From positions 1 to 64,000 of the forward strand of contig JAFGII010000044.1 in assembly GCA_016929695.1 (NCBI GenBank): a DNA stretch of 64,000 nt. The letters run 5' to 3'. This document shows, piece after piece, positions 51,751 through 62,023 of this stretch (its first letter is position 1; each line of letters opens with the position of its first letter). The translations under genes and the position numbers were made by a program. The notes under the pieces were generated by a model. The model worked only from the letters and a program-made list of their open reading frames with translations. It was not told the DNA's origin and searched no databases. The DNA comes from Ignavibacteria bacterium (GTDB lineage: Bacteria; Bacteroidota; Ignavibacteria; Tepidaquicellales; Tepidaquicellaceae).

Positions 51751-53286
51751 ATGTATTATGAACTGGCAAATCCAATAAGTGCATTTCTAAATAAACCGAA
51801 GGAAGATTTCACACGTGATGACCTCCTGAAAGTGATTGAAGAAAAGAAAATCGAAAGAATCACTTTTCATTATACCGGAATTGACGGAAAATTAAAGGAA
51901 CTTAAAATCCCGATTCCGGGAAGAATAAATGCCGAAGTTGTTCTGACAGAAGGTGAAAGGGTTGACGGCTCTTCGCTATTTAAAGGAATGATTGACACAG
52001 GATTATCGGATTTGTACGTAGTACCTGTTTGGGAAAGTGCTTTCCTTAATCCATTTGATAACAGGAGTCTTGATTTTATTTGCAGATATATAAACAACGA
52101 TGGTGAACTAGCACCTTTTACTCCTGACAACATATTGCTTAAAGCAAGCAGGTATTTTAAAGAGAGAACAGGCATTGAACTTCACGCATTCGGTGAACTT
52201 GAATTTTATCTTTTCTATGACTCCGAAGGACAGATGTATCTTCCGTTAAAGCAGAGGGGATATCACGCTTCAGGTCCTTATATCAAGACGGGAAAAATTC
52301 TGAATGAAATGCTTAAAGAAATTACACAAATTGTCGGCTCTGTCAAATATGCACATAGCGAAGTTGGATATATAGAAAAGATTGAAAGTTCACTTGATGA
52401 ATTAAACGGCAAATCGGGTGAACAACTTGAAATAGAATTTTTATCCGTACCTGTAGAAGAAGCGGCGGATTCCCTCGTGATTGCTAAATGGCTCATTCGG
52501 AACATTGCGGCTAAATACAATATGCTTGCTACCTTTGCTCCAAAACCTGAAGAAGGTATCGCAGGTAGCGGTATGCACATTCATATGAAACTTATGAAGG
52601 GCGGAATAAATGTAACAGTTGATTCTGACGGAAGTTTATCGGTCAATATGAAGAAATTAATAGGTGGACTTTGTGAATATGCGGATTCACTCACTGCATT
52701 CGGCAATACGGTTGCATCGTCTTATCTCCGGCTTGTTCCAGGGCAAGAAGCTCCGACGAAGGTATGCTGGAGCGATTCAAACCGCAGTGCAATGATTCGA
52801 GTTCCGCTTGGATGGTCGAAAGTAAAAAATCTTGCAAGCATCGTTAATCCGAATTATAAAGAACCTCCGCTTGATTTTGACAGTATGCAGACTGTGGAAT
52901 TAAGGACAGCTGACGGAAGTGCAAGTGTGCATTTACTTCTTGCAGGGATTACAATGGCGGCAATGTGGGGCTTTGATCATCCTGAGCAGTCTTTCGAAAT
53001 TGCCGAAAGATTATATGTCAAAGGTAATATTCACAAAGATCCGTCATTGTCAGAATCTTTAACTGAACTTCCCGCTAACTGCTTTGAATCATCAAAAGTA
53101 CTGAATGAAAAACGCGGACTTTACGAAAAGAACGGAATTTTCCCCCCAAGTGTAATTAATTACGTGATTAATTATCTTGAATTACAAAAAGATAAAAATC
53201 TGCAGAAGGAGATTTCTAAACTGAAAGGAAAAAGCAAGATTAAGAAATTGAGAAATATAAGACATAAAGATATTCATAAGAATTAA
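51751..53286 (+). CDS. Glutamine synthetase-like protein with insertion
   Basis: 511 aa type I glutamine-synthetase fold. VDGSSLFKG (71-79) and FGELEFYL (E149, E151) open the active site. E204 and E227 appear to match the next two metal-binding glutamates, but about 20 extra residues (206-225) lie between them where normal GlnA has about seven. GMHIH (H276) and VELRTADG (E383, R385) are kept. The N-terminus differs from the next gene. It could be a divergent GS or a related gamma-glutamyl ligase. Spacing of 14 bp to the flavoprotein gene suggests co-transcription with PFOR. Confidence 0.8.
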   Translation: MYYELANPISAFLNKPKEDFTRDDLLKVIEEKKIERITFHYTGIDGKLKELKIPIPGRINAEVVLTEGERVDGSSLFKGMIDTGLSDLYVVPVWESAFLNPFDNRSLDFICRYINNDGELAPFTPDNILLKASRYFKERTGIELHAFGELEFYLFYDSEGQMYLPLKQRGYHASGPYIKTGKILNEMLKEITQIVGSVKYAHSEVGYIEKIESSLDELNGKSGEQLEIEFLSVPVEEAADSLVIAKWLIRNIAAKYNMLATFAPKPEEGIAGSGMHIHMKLMKGGINVTVDSDGSLSVNMKKLIGGLCEYADSLTAFGNTVASSYLRLVPGQEAPTKVCWSDSNRSAMIRVPLGWSKVKNLASIVNPNYKEPPLDFDSMQTVELRTADGSASVHLLLAGITMAAMWGFDHPEQSFEIAERLYVKGNIHKDPSLSESLTELPANCFESSKVLNEKRGLYEKNGIFPPSVINYVINYLELQKDKNLQKEISKLKGKSKIKKLRNIRHKDIHKN

Positions 53287-53485
53287 CAATTTATTACAAA
53301 AAAGCTGTAAAAGTCCCGAGGATATTTTTTCTGCTGAAAATTGGATTTACTTAAAAAATGATAGAAAGAAGTATCATTAAGGTTTTTGGAGTCTTTATAT
53401 AGAAATGGAATTTTATCTCAACTTAATTAATTTGTTATTAATTACTTACATTATATCTTAATATATCCTTGAATAACAAAAAAAT

Positions 53486-54940
53486 ATGAGTACAAAATCA
53501 TTTAAAAATGAGCAACTTGCAAAAATCAAATTGATAGATGATGTATACAAGTTGGTGAAAGATAAAGAAATTAAAAACGTTGATTTAAGATTTACGGATT
53601 TAATCGGACAGTGGCAGCATTTTACAATACCTGTTAGTCAACTTACGAGAGATTGTTTTTTTGAAGGGTTTGGATTTGACGGCTCATCTATGAGAGGCTG
53701 GAAAAAAATTCAGGAATCCGATATGCTTGCAATACCTGACCCTTCTTCAGTTAAAATCGACCCGTTTTTAAATCCCGGTACAGTGATGTTGATATGTGAT
53801 ATCTATGACCCTTTGAGAAAAGTACAATATGACCTTGACCCGCGTTATGTTGCAAAGAAAGCAGTCGATTATTTGCTGTCATCGGGAATTGCGGATACAG
53901 CATATTATGGACCTGAAACTGAATTTTTTATTCTCGACCATGTCGCTTATAATGTTAATGAGTATTCAAGCTGGTTCAGAATCGATTCAAGAGAAGGATT
54001 TTGGAATACAGGTTCTGAACTTGAAGCAAATCTCGGTCATAAAATAAGGATAAAAGAAGGCTATTCCCCTGTACCACCTGCAGATGCTACGAATGATATA
54101 AGAAATATGATTGTGGAAAATCTCCTTAGTGTAAACATAGAAGTGGAAAGGCAGCATCACGAAGTTGCAACAGCAGGACAGGGTGAAATTGATATTAAAT
54201 ATTCTCCCCTTGTTGAGTGTTCGGATAAACTGATGATGTTTAAATATATTGTGAAGAATACTGCCAAAATTGCAGGTAAAACAGCGACCTTTATGCCAAA
54301 ACCAATCTACGGCGATAATGGCAGCGGAATGCACATCCACGTATCGCTCTGGAAAGATAAAAAAAATTTATTCGCGGGAGACGGATATGCGGGATTATCG
54401 GAACTTGCAATAAATTTTATCGGAGGAATTCTGCATCATGCACCGGCATTGCTTGCTTTTACAAATCCGACTACCAATTCTTATAAAAGGCTTGTCCCGG
54501 GTTATGAAGCTCCTGTTAATCTGGTATATTCAAAAAGTAACCGCAGTGCTGCAATAAGAATCCCTATGTATTCGGAAAATCCGACAACAAAACGCATCGA
54601 ATTCCGTTCTCCCGATGGAACCGCCAATCCTTACCTCGCATTTTCGGCAGTTTTACTTGCCGGTCTTGATGGTATACTTAATAATATTCATCCGGGAGAT
54701 TCTGTTGATATAGATTTGTTTCATCTCGGCGATGAAGAAAGAAATAAAATAAAGCAGACACCGGAAACTTTCGAGCAGGCACTTCATAATCTCGAAAAAG
54801 ATAATGACTTCCTGAAACAGGGTAATGTTTTTAATGATGAGTTAATAAAACACTGGATAGATTATAAATTCAAGAAGGAAATTAAAGAGGTTGCCTTGCG
54901 GCCACATCCTTTTGAATTTCATTTATACTATGAAATGTAA
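53486..54940 (+). CDS. glnA: Glutamine synthetase type I
   Basis: 484 aa. FDGSSMRG, GPETEFF (E144, E146), HHEVA (E226), GEID (E234), GMHIH (H283) and IEFRSPDG (E372, R374) form an intact catalytic set. It condenses glutamate, ammonia and ATP into glutamine. The site of adenylylation in enterobacterial GlnA (NLYDL) reads DLFHL here, with F412 in place of the tyrosine, so control by adenylylation is not expected. A 199-bp spacer separates it from the paralogue, so it probably has its own promoter. Confidence 0.94.
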   Translation: MSTKSFKNEQLAKIKLIDDVYKLVKDKEIKNVDLRFTDLIGQWQHFTIPVSQLTRDCFFEGFGFDGSSMRGWKKIQESDMLAIPDPSSVKIDPFLNPGTVMLICDIYDPLRKVQYDLDPRYVAKKAVDYLLSSGIADTAYYGPETEFFILDHVAYNVNEYSSWFRIDSREGFWNTGSELEANLGHKIRIKEGYSPVPPADATNDIRNMIVENLLSVNIEVERQHHEVATAGQGEIDIKYSPLVECSDKLMMFKYIVKNTAKIAGKTATFMPKPIYGDNGSGMHIHVSLWKDKKNLFAGDGYAGLSELAINFIGGILHHAPALLAFTNPTTNSYKRLVPGYEAPVNLVYSKSNRSAAIRIPMYSENPTTKRIEFRSPDGTANPYLAFSAVLLAGLDGILNNIHPGDSVDIDLFHLGDEERNKIKQTPETFEQALHNLEKDNDFLKQGNVFNDELIKHWIDYKFKKEIKEVALRPHPFEFHLYYEM

Positions 54941-54987
54941 ATATGATGTTTTTTTTATTTTCGTGTCTGATTGGCAATACAGAAATT

Positions 54988-55803
54988 CTAAAAATTTATC
55001 GGGCTATCATCAGGAATAATATCTTCAATTAATTCATAAGGCACTGTTACTTCGAACGTACCGGCAGCATAAGGTGCTATCTCATAAGGATTGTAATAAA
55101 ATCTGATTCCTTCTCTAAGCACGGCGAAATTATTGTTATAAGAAATTTCATTATGAAATAAACCTGCTTTATCTATAAGGTTATCCTCAGGAGTAAGATT
55201 CTTTGACTTCCGAAATTCTGAATTGATTGCTGCATTTAATTTATCCTCAAAACCTGGTGAAAATATGTCCGGAATGTAGATTAACTTTCCGTTCTTTCTT
55301 TCGAAATTAAGATAGGTCAGATTAGAATTTGGATGTGCACCTCCCAGAAAATATACATTTGAAATGGAATAGCAGATGATTTTTGTGTTGCTGAATTCGG
55401 GTTTCCCCTGAATTTCTGTCATCCAGCCTAAATCATAATCCTTGTTGTTGTTCAGGAAATTTTCATATTCGTTAATAAATTTATCCGCAACTTCTTCGAT
55501 TGTTAATTTCTCGGCTGATTTTTTTCCGGGGTCTCCAACTGAAATAATGTTATCTGTAATTGTTGAATTTATTATTTCCTGATGCTGTCCCTGACTTATT
55601 AAAGAATATTTAATCTGGATATAAGTGCAATTTTCATTCTGAGGGTCACAGTTCCTGTATGTTTTCAACAGGGTCTTTTCTTCGAATTTTAATTCCGAAG
55701 TTGATTCGGATATATTCGAACCGGATTTATCAGTATCCGGCTTACAGGAAAATATAGAAAAAGTAACTGCTATTATTAAAATTGGATAAAATAATTTTTT
55801 CAT
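54988..55803 (-). CDS. DUF4163/DUF3298 (RsiV-like) lipoprotein
   Basis: 271 aa. The lipobox FSIFSC (C20) ends the signal peptide. A DUF4163-like region with the NSTITDNI segment is followed by a C-terminal DUF3298 domain marked by FYYNPYEIAPYAAGTFEVTVPYELI (about 233-257). Such proteins are lysozyme-binding or peptidoglycan-related (PdaC, RsiV) in Firmicutes; in Bacteroidota they are periplasmic or outer-membrane lipoproteins of unknown role. Convergent with glnA, with 47 bp between the stops. Confidence 0.85.
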   Translation of the reverse strand: MKKLFYPILIIAVTFSIFSCKPDTDKSGSNISESTSELKFEEKTLLKTYRNCDPQNENCTYIQIKYSLISQGQHQEIINSTITDNIISVGDPGKKSAEKLTIEEVADKFINEYENFLNNNKDYDLGWMTEIQGKPEFSNTKIICYSISNVYFLGGAHPNSNLTYLNFERKNGKLIYIPDIFSPGFEDKLNAAINSEFRKSKNLTPEDNLIDKAGLFHNEISYNNNFAVLREGIRFYYNPYEIAPYAAGTFEVTVPYELIEDIIPDDSPINF

Positions 55804-55979
55804 ATCCGTTAAATTTATATTTTAATTATTATATAATAGGTTTATTTAATAAAATTTTCAATACAGATAAACAAATATTAATTACTTAATGTGGAGTGCT
55901 TTTAAATACAAATTAAATTAGACGATTTTATATCTCCAATCTTTAACTTCAGTGTTTAGGATATAGTATTCACTTTATA

Positions 55980-56600
55980 CTAAAGTGTTATGATACTTCC
56001 TTTTCCTGAAGTTATGTTAATATAATCTGATTTGAATGATTCAATGAGAGAAAGCCTTGCATCAACAAAAAGTTTAACTTTATCTGCGGATTTATTATCT
56101 TTCACTTTCAAATCATACTTTTCTATTAGTTTTATTATGTTATTGATAAAATTATATTCACATTCGATAAGTAGTTCTTTAGTAATAAATTTTTCTATTA
56201 TTTCTGATCTGGAAATGCACAGTTCAGTTGCCTTGAAATATGCCCTTTTTAATCCACCGGTACCGAGTTTGACTCCGCCGAAATATCTTGTTACAATAAC
56301 TAATACATTCGTAATTTTAAATTTTTCTATTACGCTAAGAATTGATTTCCCTGATGTACCTGAGGGTTCACCGTCGTCACTGAATTTAATTTTGTCGTCA
56401 GCTATTCCGAATTTATACGCATAGGGATGATGTCTAGCGTTAAAATGTTCTTTACGGATTGTACTGATTTTATGTTCCGCTTCATCTTTATTTTCTACCG
56501 GAAATGAATTTGCAATGAAAGCGGATTTCTTTATTTTTATTTCAGTACAATTGTTTTTATTGATTGTTCTGAATGAATCATGTACATTATCGTTATTCAA
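55980..56600 (-). CDS. YigZ/IMPACT family protein (UPF0029)
   Basis: 206 aa. The IMPACT signature KFSDDGEPSGTSGKSIL and VLVIVTRYFGGVKLGTGGLKRAYFKA (about 93-118) is intact, followed by a short UPF0029 C-terminal domain. The family binds nucleic acids or ribosomes; eukaryotic IMPACT regulates Gcn2, and the bacterial role is unclear. The start overlaps the pcm stop by 8 nt, so it lies in a three-gene run with pcm and cdaA. Confidence 0.92.
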   Translation of the reverse strand: MNNDNVHDSFRTINKNNCTEIKIKKSAFIANSFPVENKDEAEHKISTIRKEHFNARHHPYAYKFGIADDKIKFSDDGEPSGTSGKSILSVIEKFKITNVLVIVTRYFGGVKLGTGGLKRAYFKATELCISRSEIIEKFITKELLIECEYNFINNIIKLIEKYDLKVKDNKSADKVKLFVDARLSLIESFKSDYINITSGKGSIITL

Positions 56601-57255
56601 ATTGCCATCCCTCTTTTCCGATTAAAGGGACAAATACGAATTCCTTAAATGTCATGATATCTTTACTTATATTACCGTTAATGTCTTTGTACTTAAGAAT
56701 CCTGTATATTTCCTGCGAGTAATTATTACCGACAGGTATTACAAGGACTCCGTTGATATTTAACTGTTCGAACAGAGAGTCCGGAATTGAAGGACTTCCT
56801 GCTGTTACAAGAATTGCATCGAAAGGTGCATATTCTTTCCAGCCGAGCGTGCCGTCCCCGCATTTTAATGTGACACTGTAATTTAACTCTTCGAGATTTT
56901 TTTTTGCCCTTTTGTATAGTGATTCAATTCTTTCAACTGAAAAAACCTCTGCTCCTAGTTCCTTAAGAATTGCTGCCTGATAACCTGAACCGGTTCCGAT
57001 TTCCAGTGCTTTATCACCTTTTTTTATTTCAAGCATCTGTGTCATAAAAGCAACCGTATAGGGCTGTGATATTGTCTGATTGCATCCGATTGGCAGAGGA
57101 TGATTTAAATATGCATAGTTCCTCTGGCTTTTATCCACAAAACATTCACGCTTAACTCTTGACATAGCGTCTAACACATTTTCACTGTTAATACCCTGAT
57201 TGCGGAGTATATTGATTAAATTCTTTCTTACTTCCAAAAAATTATCATCAGACAT
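56593..57255 (-). CDS. pcm: Protein-L-isoaspartate O-methyltransferase
   Basis: 220 aa. PIGCNQTISQPYTVAFMTQML (about 51-71) is the isoaspartyl recognition region, and ALEIGTGSGYQAAIL (about 83-97) is the SAM site. It methylates damaged isoaspartyl residues to start their repair. Its ends overlap cdaA upstream (8 nt) and the YigZ gene downstream (8 nt), indicating translational coupling. Confidence 0.95.
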   Translation of the reverse strand: MSDDNFLEVRKNLINILRNQGINSENVLDAMSRVKRECFVDKSQRNYAYLNHPLPIGCNQTISQPYTVAFMTQMLEIKKGDKALEIGTGSGYQAAILKELGAEVFSVERIESLYKRAKKNLEELNYSVTLKCGDGTLGWKEYAPFDAILVTAGSPSIPDSLFEQLNINGVLVIPVGNNYSQEIYRILKYKDINGNISKDIMTFKEFVFVPLIGKEGWQFE

Positions 57256-58090
57256 GGGTTGAAGTTTTTTTCTTTTCTCCCGTTTTTTTCACGTCGAGTA
57301 TGTTCTTTATTGATTTCGAAACGCCTTCAAAACTCATAGCTTCCTTTAATTTATTGACAAGGTCTTCCTGGTTCAAGCATTTATAAAGCCTTCCTTCTTC
57401 TGCAATTGAAATTTCCTGTGATTCTTCCGATACGATAACTGACACTGCATCTGATTCTTCGGTGATACCTATGCCCGCTCTGTGTCTTGTTCCGAGTTTT
57501 TTACCTTCGAAAGCTTTAGTTTCCGAAAGAGGTAATGTGCATCTTGCCGCTTCAATTCTGCTATTATTTATAACTACTGCACCATCGTGGAGCGGAGACT
57601 TCGGATTAAAAATTGATATCAGCAGTTCTTTGTTAATATTGGAACGAAGCAGCTCCCCGTTTTCAATAATATTGCTCAATCCGGCATTTCTTGTAATTAC
57701 GATTAATGAACCCCATCCGTTCTTCTGAATTTCTATACAAGCATCTGTAACTTCAGATACGTTTTCATTAATATCAATTTTTAAAAACATCCTTGCAAGT
57801 CTTGTTGTTCCGATAATTGAAAGCAGTCTTCTCAGTTCAGGCTGGAAAAGTATGATAAATGCTATAACCCAAATTTCCGTTAGCCTGCTTAACAACCATC
57901 CCACAGCCTGTAAATTCAGTACCTGTGCTAAAAGTGAAAAACCTATAATAAGAAGTAACGCTACAAAAATTTGAAATGCAATCGTTCCCCTCATCAGCTT
58001 ATATAACTTATAAAAAATTAAAGTGATTATAAGGATGTCAATAATATCAATTAATGTAACTTTTAAAAATCCTATATTAAATAATTCCAT
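57248..58090 (-). CDS. cdaA: Diadenylate cyclase CdaA (c-di-AMP synthase)
   Basis: 280 aa. Three N-terminal membrane helices (about 15-90) are followed by the DisA-N/DAC domain with the catalytic DGA in SPLHDGAVVI and the RHR of LGTRHRAG, then ESDAVSVIVSEESQ. It joins two ATP molecules to make cyclic di-AMP at the inner membrane, a signal controlling potassium and osmolyte balance. It is the first gene of the cdaA-pcm-yigZ run; the usual partner cdaR and glmM are not adjacent. Confidence 0.94.
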   Translation of the reverse strand: MELFNIGFLKVTLIDIIDILIITLIFYKLYKLMRGTIAFQIFVALLLIIGFSLLAQVLNLQAVGWLLSRLTEIWVIAFIILFQPELRRLLSIIGTTRLARMFLKIDINENVSEVTDACIEIQKNGWGSLIVITRNAGLSNIIENGELLRSNINKELLISIFNPKSPLHDGAVVINNSRIEAARCTLPLSETKAFEGKKLGTRHRAGIGITEESDAVSVIVSEESQEISIAEEGRLYKCLNQEDLVNKLKEAMSFEGVSKSIKNILDVKKTGEKKKTSTHV

Positions 58091-58189
58091 ATATTTAATT
58101 TAGTGAAAAATGAAGTCTAATTAAATGAAATTCAAAATCAACTACCTATAATTTTAATAAATAAATTTATATATTTTAGTTAATTTTGA

Positions 58190-59512
<1,323 letters not shown>

Positions 59513-59660
59513 TTATTAAATCAGCGTTAATTGTAGTTTTTTTGAACTTTAGTTTAGTTTTTTTATCATTGAATTTATTCGGGTTCAGGAACTATTCAGT
59601 GAATTATATTATACTACTTTACATTTAATTTTTGTGACTAAATAAGTATATTTATACATA

Positions 59661-60452
59661 ATGAACGAAATTAAAGATAGAGGGATACAAGAATATCATT
59701 CGAGAACTGCAGAGTATTGGGCAAAATTGCCTGAATTTGAAGGGCCACTTGATATTTTACTTCATTTTGTTAAAGAAGATGAATTAAATATTTATGATAT
59801 TCCTATATCAAAAATTACAAAAGATTTTCTTGGTTATATTGATTATATTCAGTCAATTGATATTGAAATTGCAGGAGAATTTTTGCTAATGGCTTCGGAA
59901 CTAATGAAAATAAAAGCAAAAATGTTAATCCCTGTTTTTGAATCGGGTGAAGATTCTGTGGAAGAAGACCCGAGAATGACATTAGTCAGAAAACTTCTTG
60001 AATATAAAAGATTCAAGGAGGCAAGTGAGGGACTGTCGGAATTTGAAAACGAAGCAAGAAAAATTTTTTTCAGGTCTTACTTTGAAGAGGATTACAGAAC
60101 TCTTGAGAGTGAATTTCCTGCTGATGATTTTGATATTAAGAATCTTACGATTTTTAATTTAATGAAGGGTTACAGAAATATACTTTTAAATATAAGAAGT
60201 GCAACAGTCCATCCGATTGAACCTTTAACTTATACACCGGAGGAACAGAAAGAATATATTATTAGACTTTTATTCGAGCGAACAGAAGTATTATTCAACG
60301 ATGTTGTATTCGAATTGAAAGACAAAATGAAAATTGTATGTACCTTCATAGCAGTATTACAACTTGCACTTGACGGATTTTTAAAAATCAGAATAAATAA
60401 TAACAATCTCGAAAATTTTGTTATCTATAAAACAAATCCAACTCAGAATTGA
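59661..60452 (+). CDS. scpA: Segregation and condensation protein A
   Basis: 263 aa kleisin of the SMC complex. LPEFEGPLDILLHFVKEDELNIYDIPI (about 24-50) is the SMC-binding N-terminus; the C-terminal winged helix ends near residue 250. It bridges SMC heads with ScpB to condense and segregate chromosomes. Its stop overlaps the TTG start of scpB by 4 nt. Confidence 0.94.
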   Translation: MNEIKDRGIQEYHSRTAEYWAKLPEFEGPLDILLHFVKEDELNIYDIPISKITKDFLGYIDYIQSIDIEIAGEFLLMASELMKIKAKMLIPVFESGEDSVEEDPRMTLVRKLLEYKRFKEASEGLSEFENEARKIFFRSYFEEDYRTLESEFPADDFDIKNLTIFNLMKGYRNILLNIRSATVHPIEPLTYTPEEQKEYIIRLLFERTEVLFNDVVFELKDKMKIVCTFIAVLQLALDGFLKIRINNNNLENFVIYKTNPTQN

Positions 60453-61219
60453 CAGAACGGAAATTAGAGAATATTCTTGAATCAATTTTATTTGCTTCAG
60501 AGGAAGAATTGAGCCTTAAACAATTGAAAGACTTGCTTGATATATGTAAAGTTCCTTCAACATATAAGGAAATTGAGGGCTGTATTATGAAATTAAATGA
60601 TGAATATTCCAGAAACGGAAATGCATTTGAAATAATCCAGTTAGCAGGTGGATATCAGTTCGCTACAAAAAGGGAATTTGCTCAATATGTAGGGGAAATG
60701 AGGACGGTATCATATAAGAAAAAATTATCAGCTCCTGCACTTGAGACGCTTGCAATTATTGCATATAAACAACCTATAGCAAGAAGTGAAATCGAGTTTA
60801 TCAGAGGAGTAAATGTGGATTATATAGTTAATTCTTTGCTTGAAAAAGATTTGATAATGATCAAAGGAAGGGCAAGTACTCCGGGCAGACCTATTCTTTA
60901 CGGAACAACCGCAAATTTTTTGAAAATTCTCGGTTTGAATTCACTTGACGATTTGCCCAAATTAAGGGAAATAAATGACATACTGAAAAACGAAAAAATC
61001 GAAGGAATAAGCGAAGCAGATATCGACTTATTCGACTCAATAAATACAGAAGAAATATACAGGGGAAAAGGGCAGGAGAGTTTGAATTTTAAGGATCAAC
61101 AGAATAATGATGGAAATCAGGAAACGAAAGAAAATGGAGAAAATACAGACAAAGTGATATTTAATGCAGAAATTATAAAAACAAATAATAAGTTAAATGA
61201 ATCAGAATCAACAAATTAA
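60449..61219 (+). CDS. scpB: Segregation and condensation protein B
   Basis: 256 aa. The two winged helices are visible: LESILFASEEELSLKQLKDLL (about 6-26), and the second with SAPALETLAIIAYKQPIARSEIEFIRGV (about 92-119), ending GRPILYGTT. The start is TTG at 60449, coupled to scpA. The tail after residue 190 is acidic, Asn-rich and probably disordered. Works with ScpA and SMC. Confidence 0.94.
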   Translation: MTERKLENILESILFASEEELSLKQLKDLLDICKVPSTYKEIEGCIMKLNDEYSRNGNAFEIIQLAGGYQFATKREFAQYVGEMRTVSYKKKLSAPALETLAIIAYKQPIARSEIEFIRGVNVDYIVNSLLEKDLIMIKGRASTPGRPILYGTTANFLKILGLNSLDDLPKLREINDILKNEKIEGISEADIDLFDSINTEEIYRGKGQESLNFKDQQNNDGNQETKENGENTDKVIFNAEIIKTNNKLNESESTN

Positions 61220-61231
61220 TAGACAGGACAA

Positions 61232-62020
61232 ATGGAAGACATTAGATTAAATAAATACATTGCCGGGAATTCGAAATTCTCAAGGCGTGATATTGACGAA
61301 TACATTATTCAGGGCAGAGTGACGGTAAACGGTGTGACAGTAACCGAACCCGGTCACAAAATAGAGCCCGAAAATGATAAAATATGTCTTGACGGTGAAA
61401 CTGTCAAGCAAACTTCAAAATGGGTTTATATAGCATTTTACAAACCGACAAAAACAATTACATCAATGCATGATGATATGGGCAGGCAAACTGTAATGGA
61501 TTATGTTAATACAAAATATAATCTTTTTCCTGTCGGTAGACTTGATTATGATACAACAGGTTTATTACTCCTGACCAATGACGGAGATTTTGCCAATAAA
61601 TTAATGCATCCTAATTTTAAAATTACAAAGACCTATGATGTAAAATTGTCTAAACCGTTAGAAGAGAAGCACAAACAGGCACTAATGAAAGGAATTATGC
61701 TGACTGGTAAAAAAACCTTACCCTGCCAGATAAAATATAAACATAACAAAAATCACGCTGTAGTTACGATAACTTTAAAAGAAGGCAGAAACAGGCAGGT
61801 AAAGAAAATGTTTGAGAAATTTGGATATTTTGTTCAAAAACTCCACAGAGCAAAGTATGGAAATGTCCCCATTGGAAATTTAAAAATCGGTGCCTGGCGT
61901 TATCTTGAAACTAAGGAAATCAACAGTTTAAAAAACCTGATAAATAAAGAAAGTACAGAAAGCAGGGAAAACATTAATATTTCAGAAGAAACTGAAAGCA
62001 AACCTAACAAATCTGATTAA
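61232..62020 (+). CDS. rRNA pseudouridine synthase, RsuA/RluB family
   Basis: 262 aa. An N-terminal S4 domain (RLNKYIAGNSKFSRRDIDEYI) precedes the catalytic domain with VGRLDYDTTGLLLLTNDGDFAN (D105 is the nucleophile) and LKEGRNRQVKKMFEKFG. It isomerises uridines in rRNA; RluB (23S U2605) is the most likely type, but RsuA, RluE or RluF cannot be excluded. The last 35 residues are low-complexity Glu/Ser/Asn. Gap of 12 bp after scpB. Confidence 0.92.
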   Translation: MEDIRLNKYIAGNSKFSRRDIDEYIIQGRVTVNGVTVTEPGHKIEPENDKICLDGETVKQTSKWVYIAFYKPTKTITSMHDDMGRQTVMDYVNTKYNLFPVGRLDYDTTGLLLLTNDGDFANKLMHPNFKITKTYDVKLSKPLEEKHKQALMKGIMLTGKKTLPCQIKYKHNKNHAVVTITLKEGRNRQVKKMFEKFGYFVQKLHRAKYGNVPIGNLKIGAWRYLETKEINSLKNLINKESTESRENINISEETESKPNKSD

Positions 62021-62023
62021 TAT

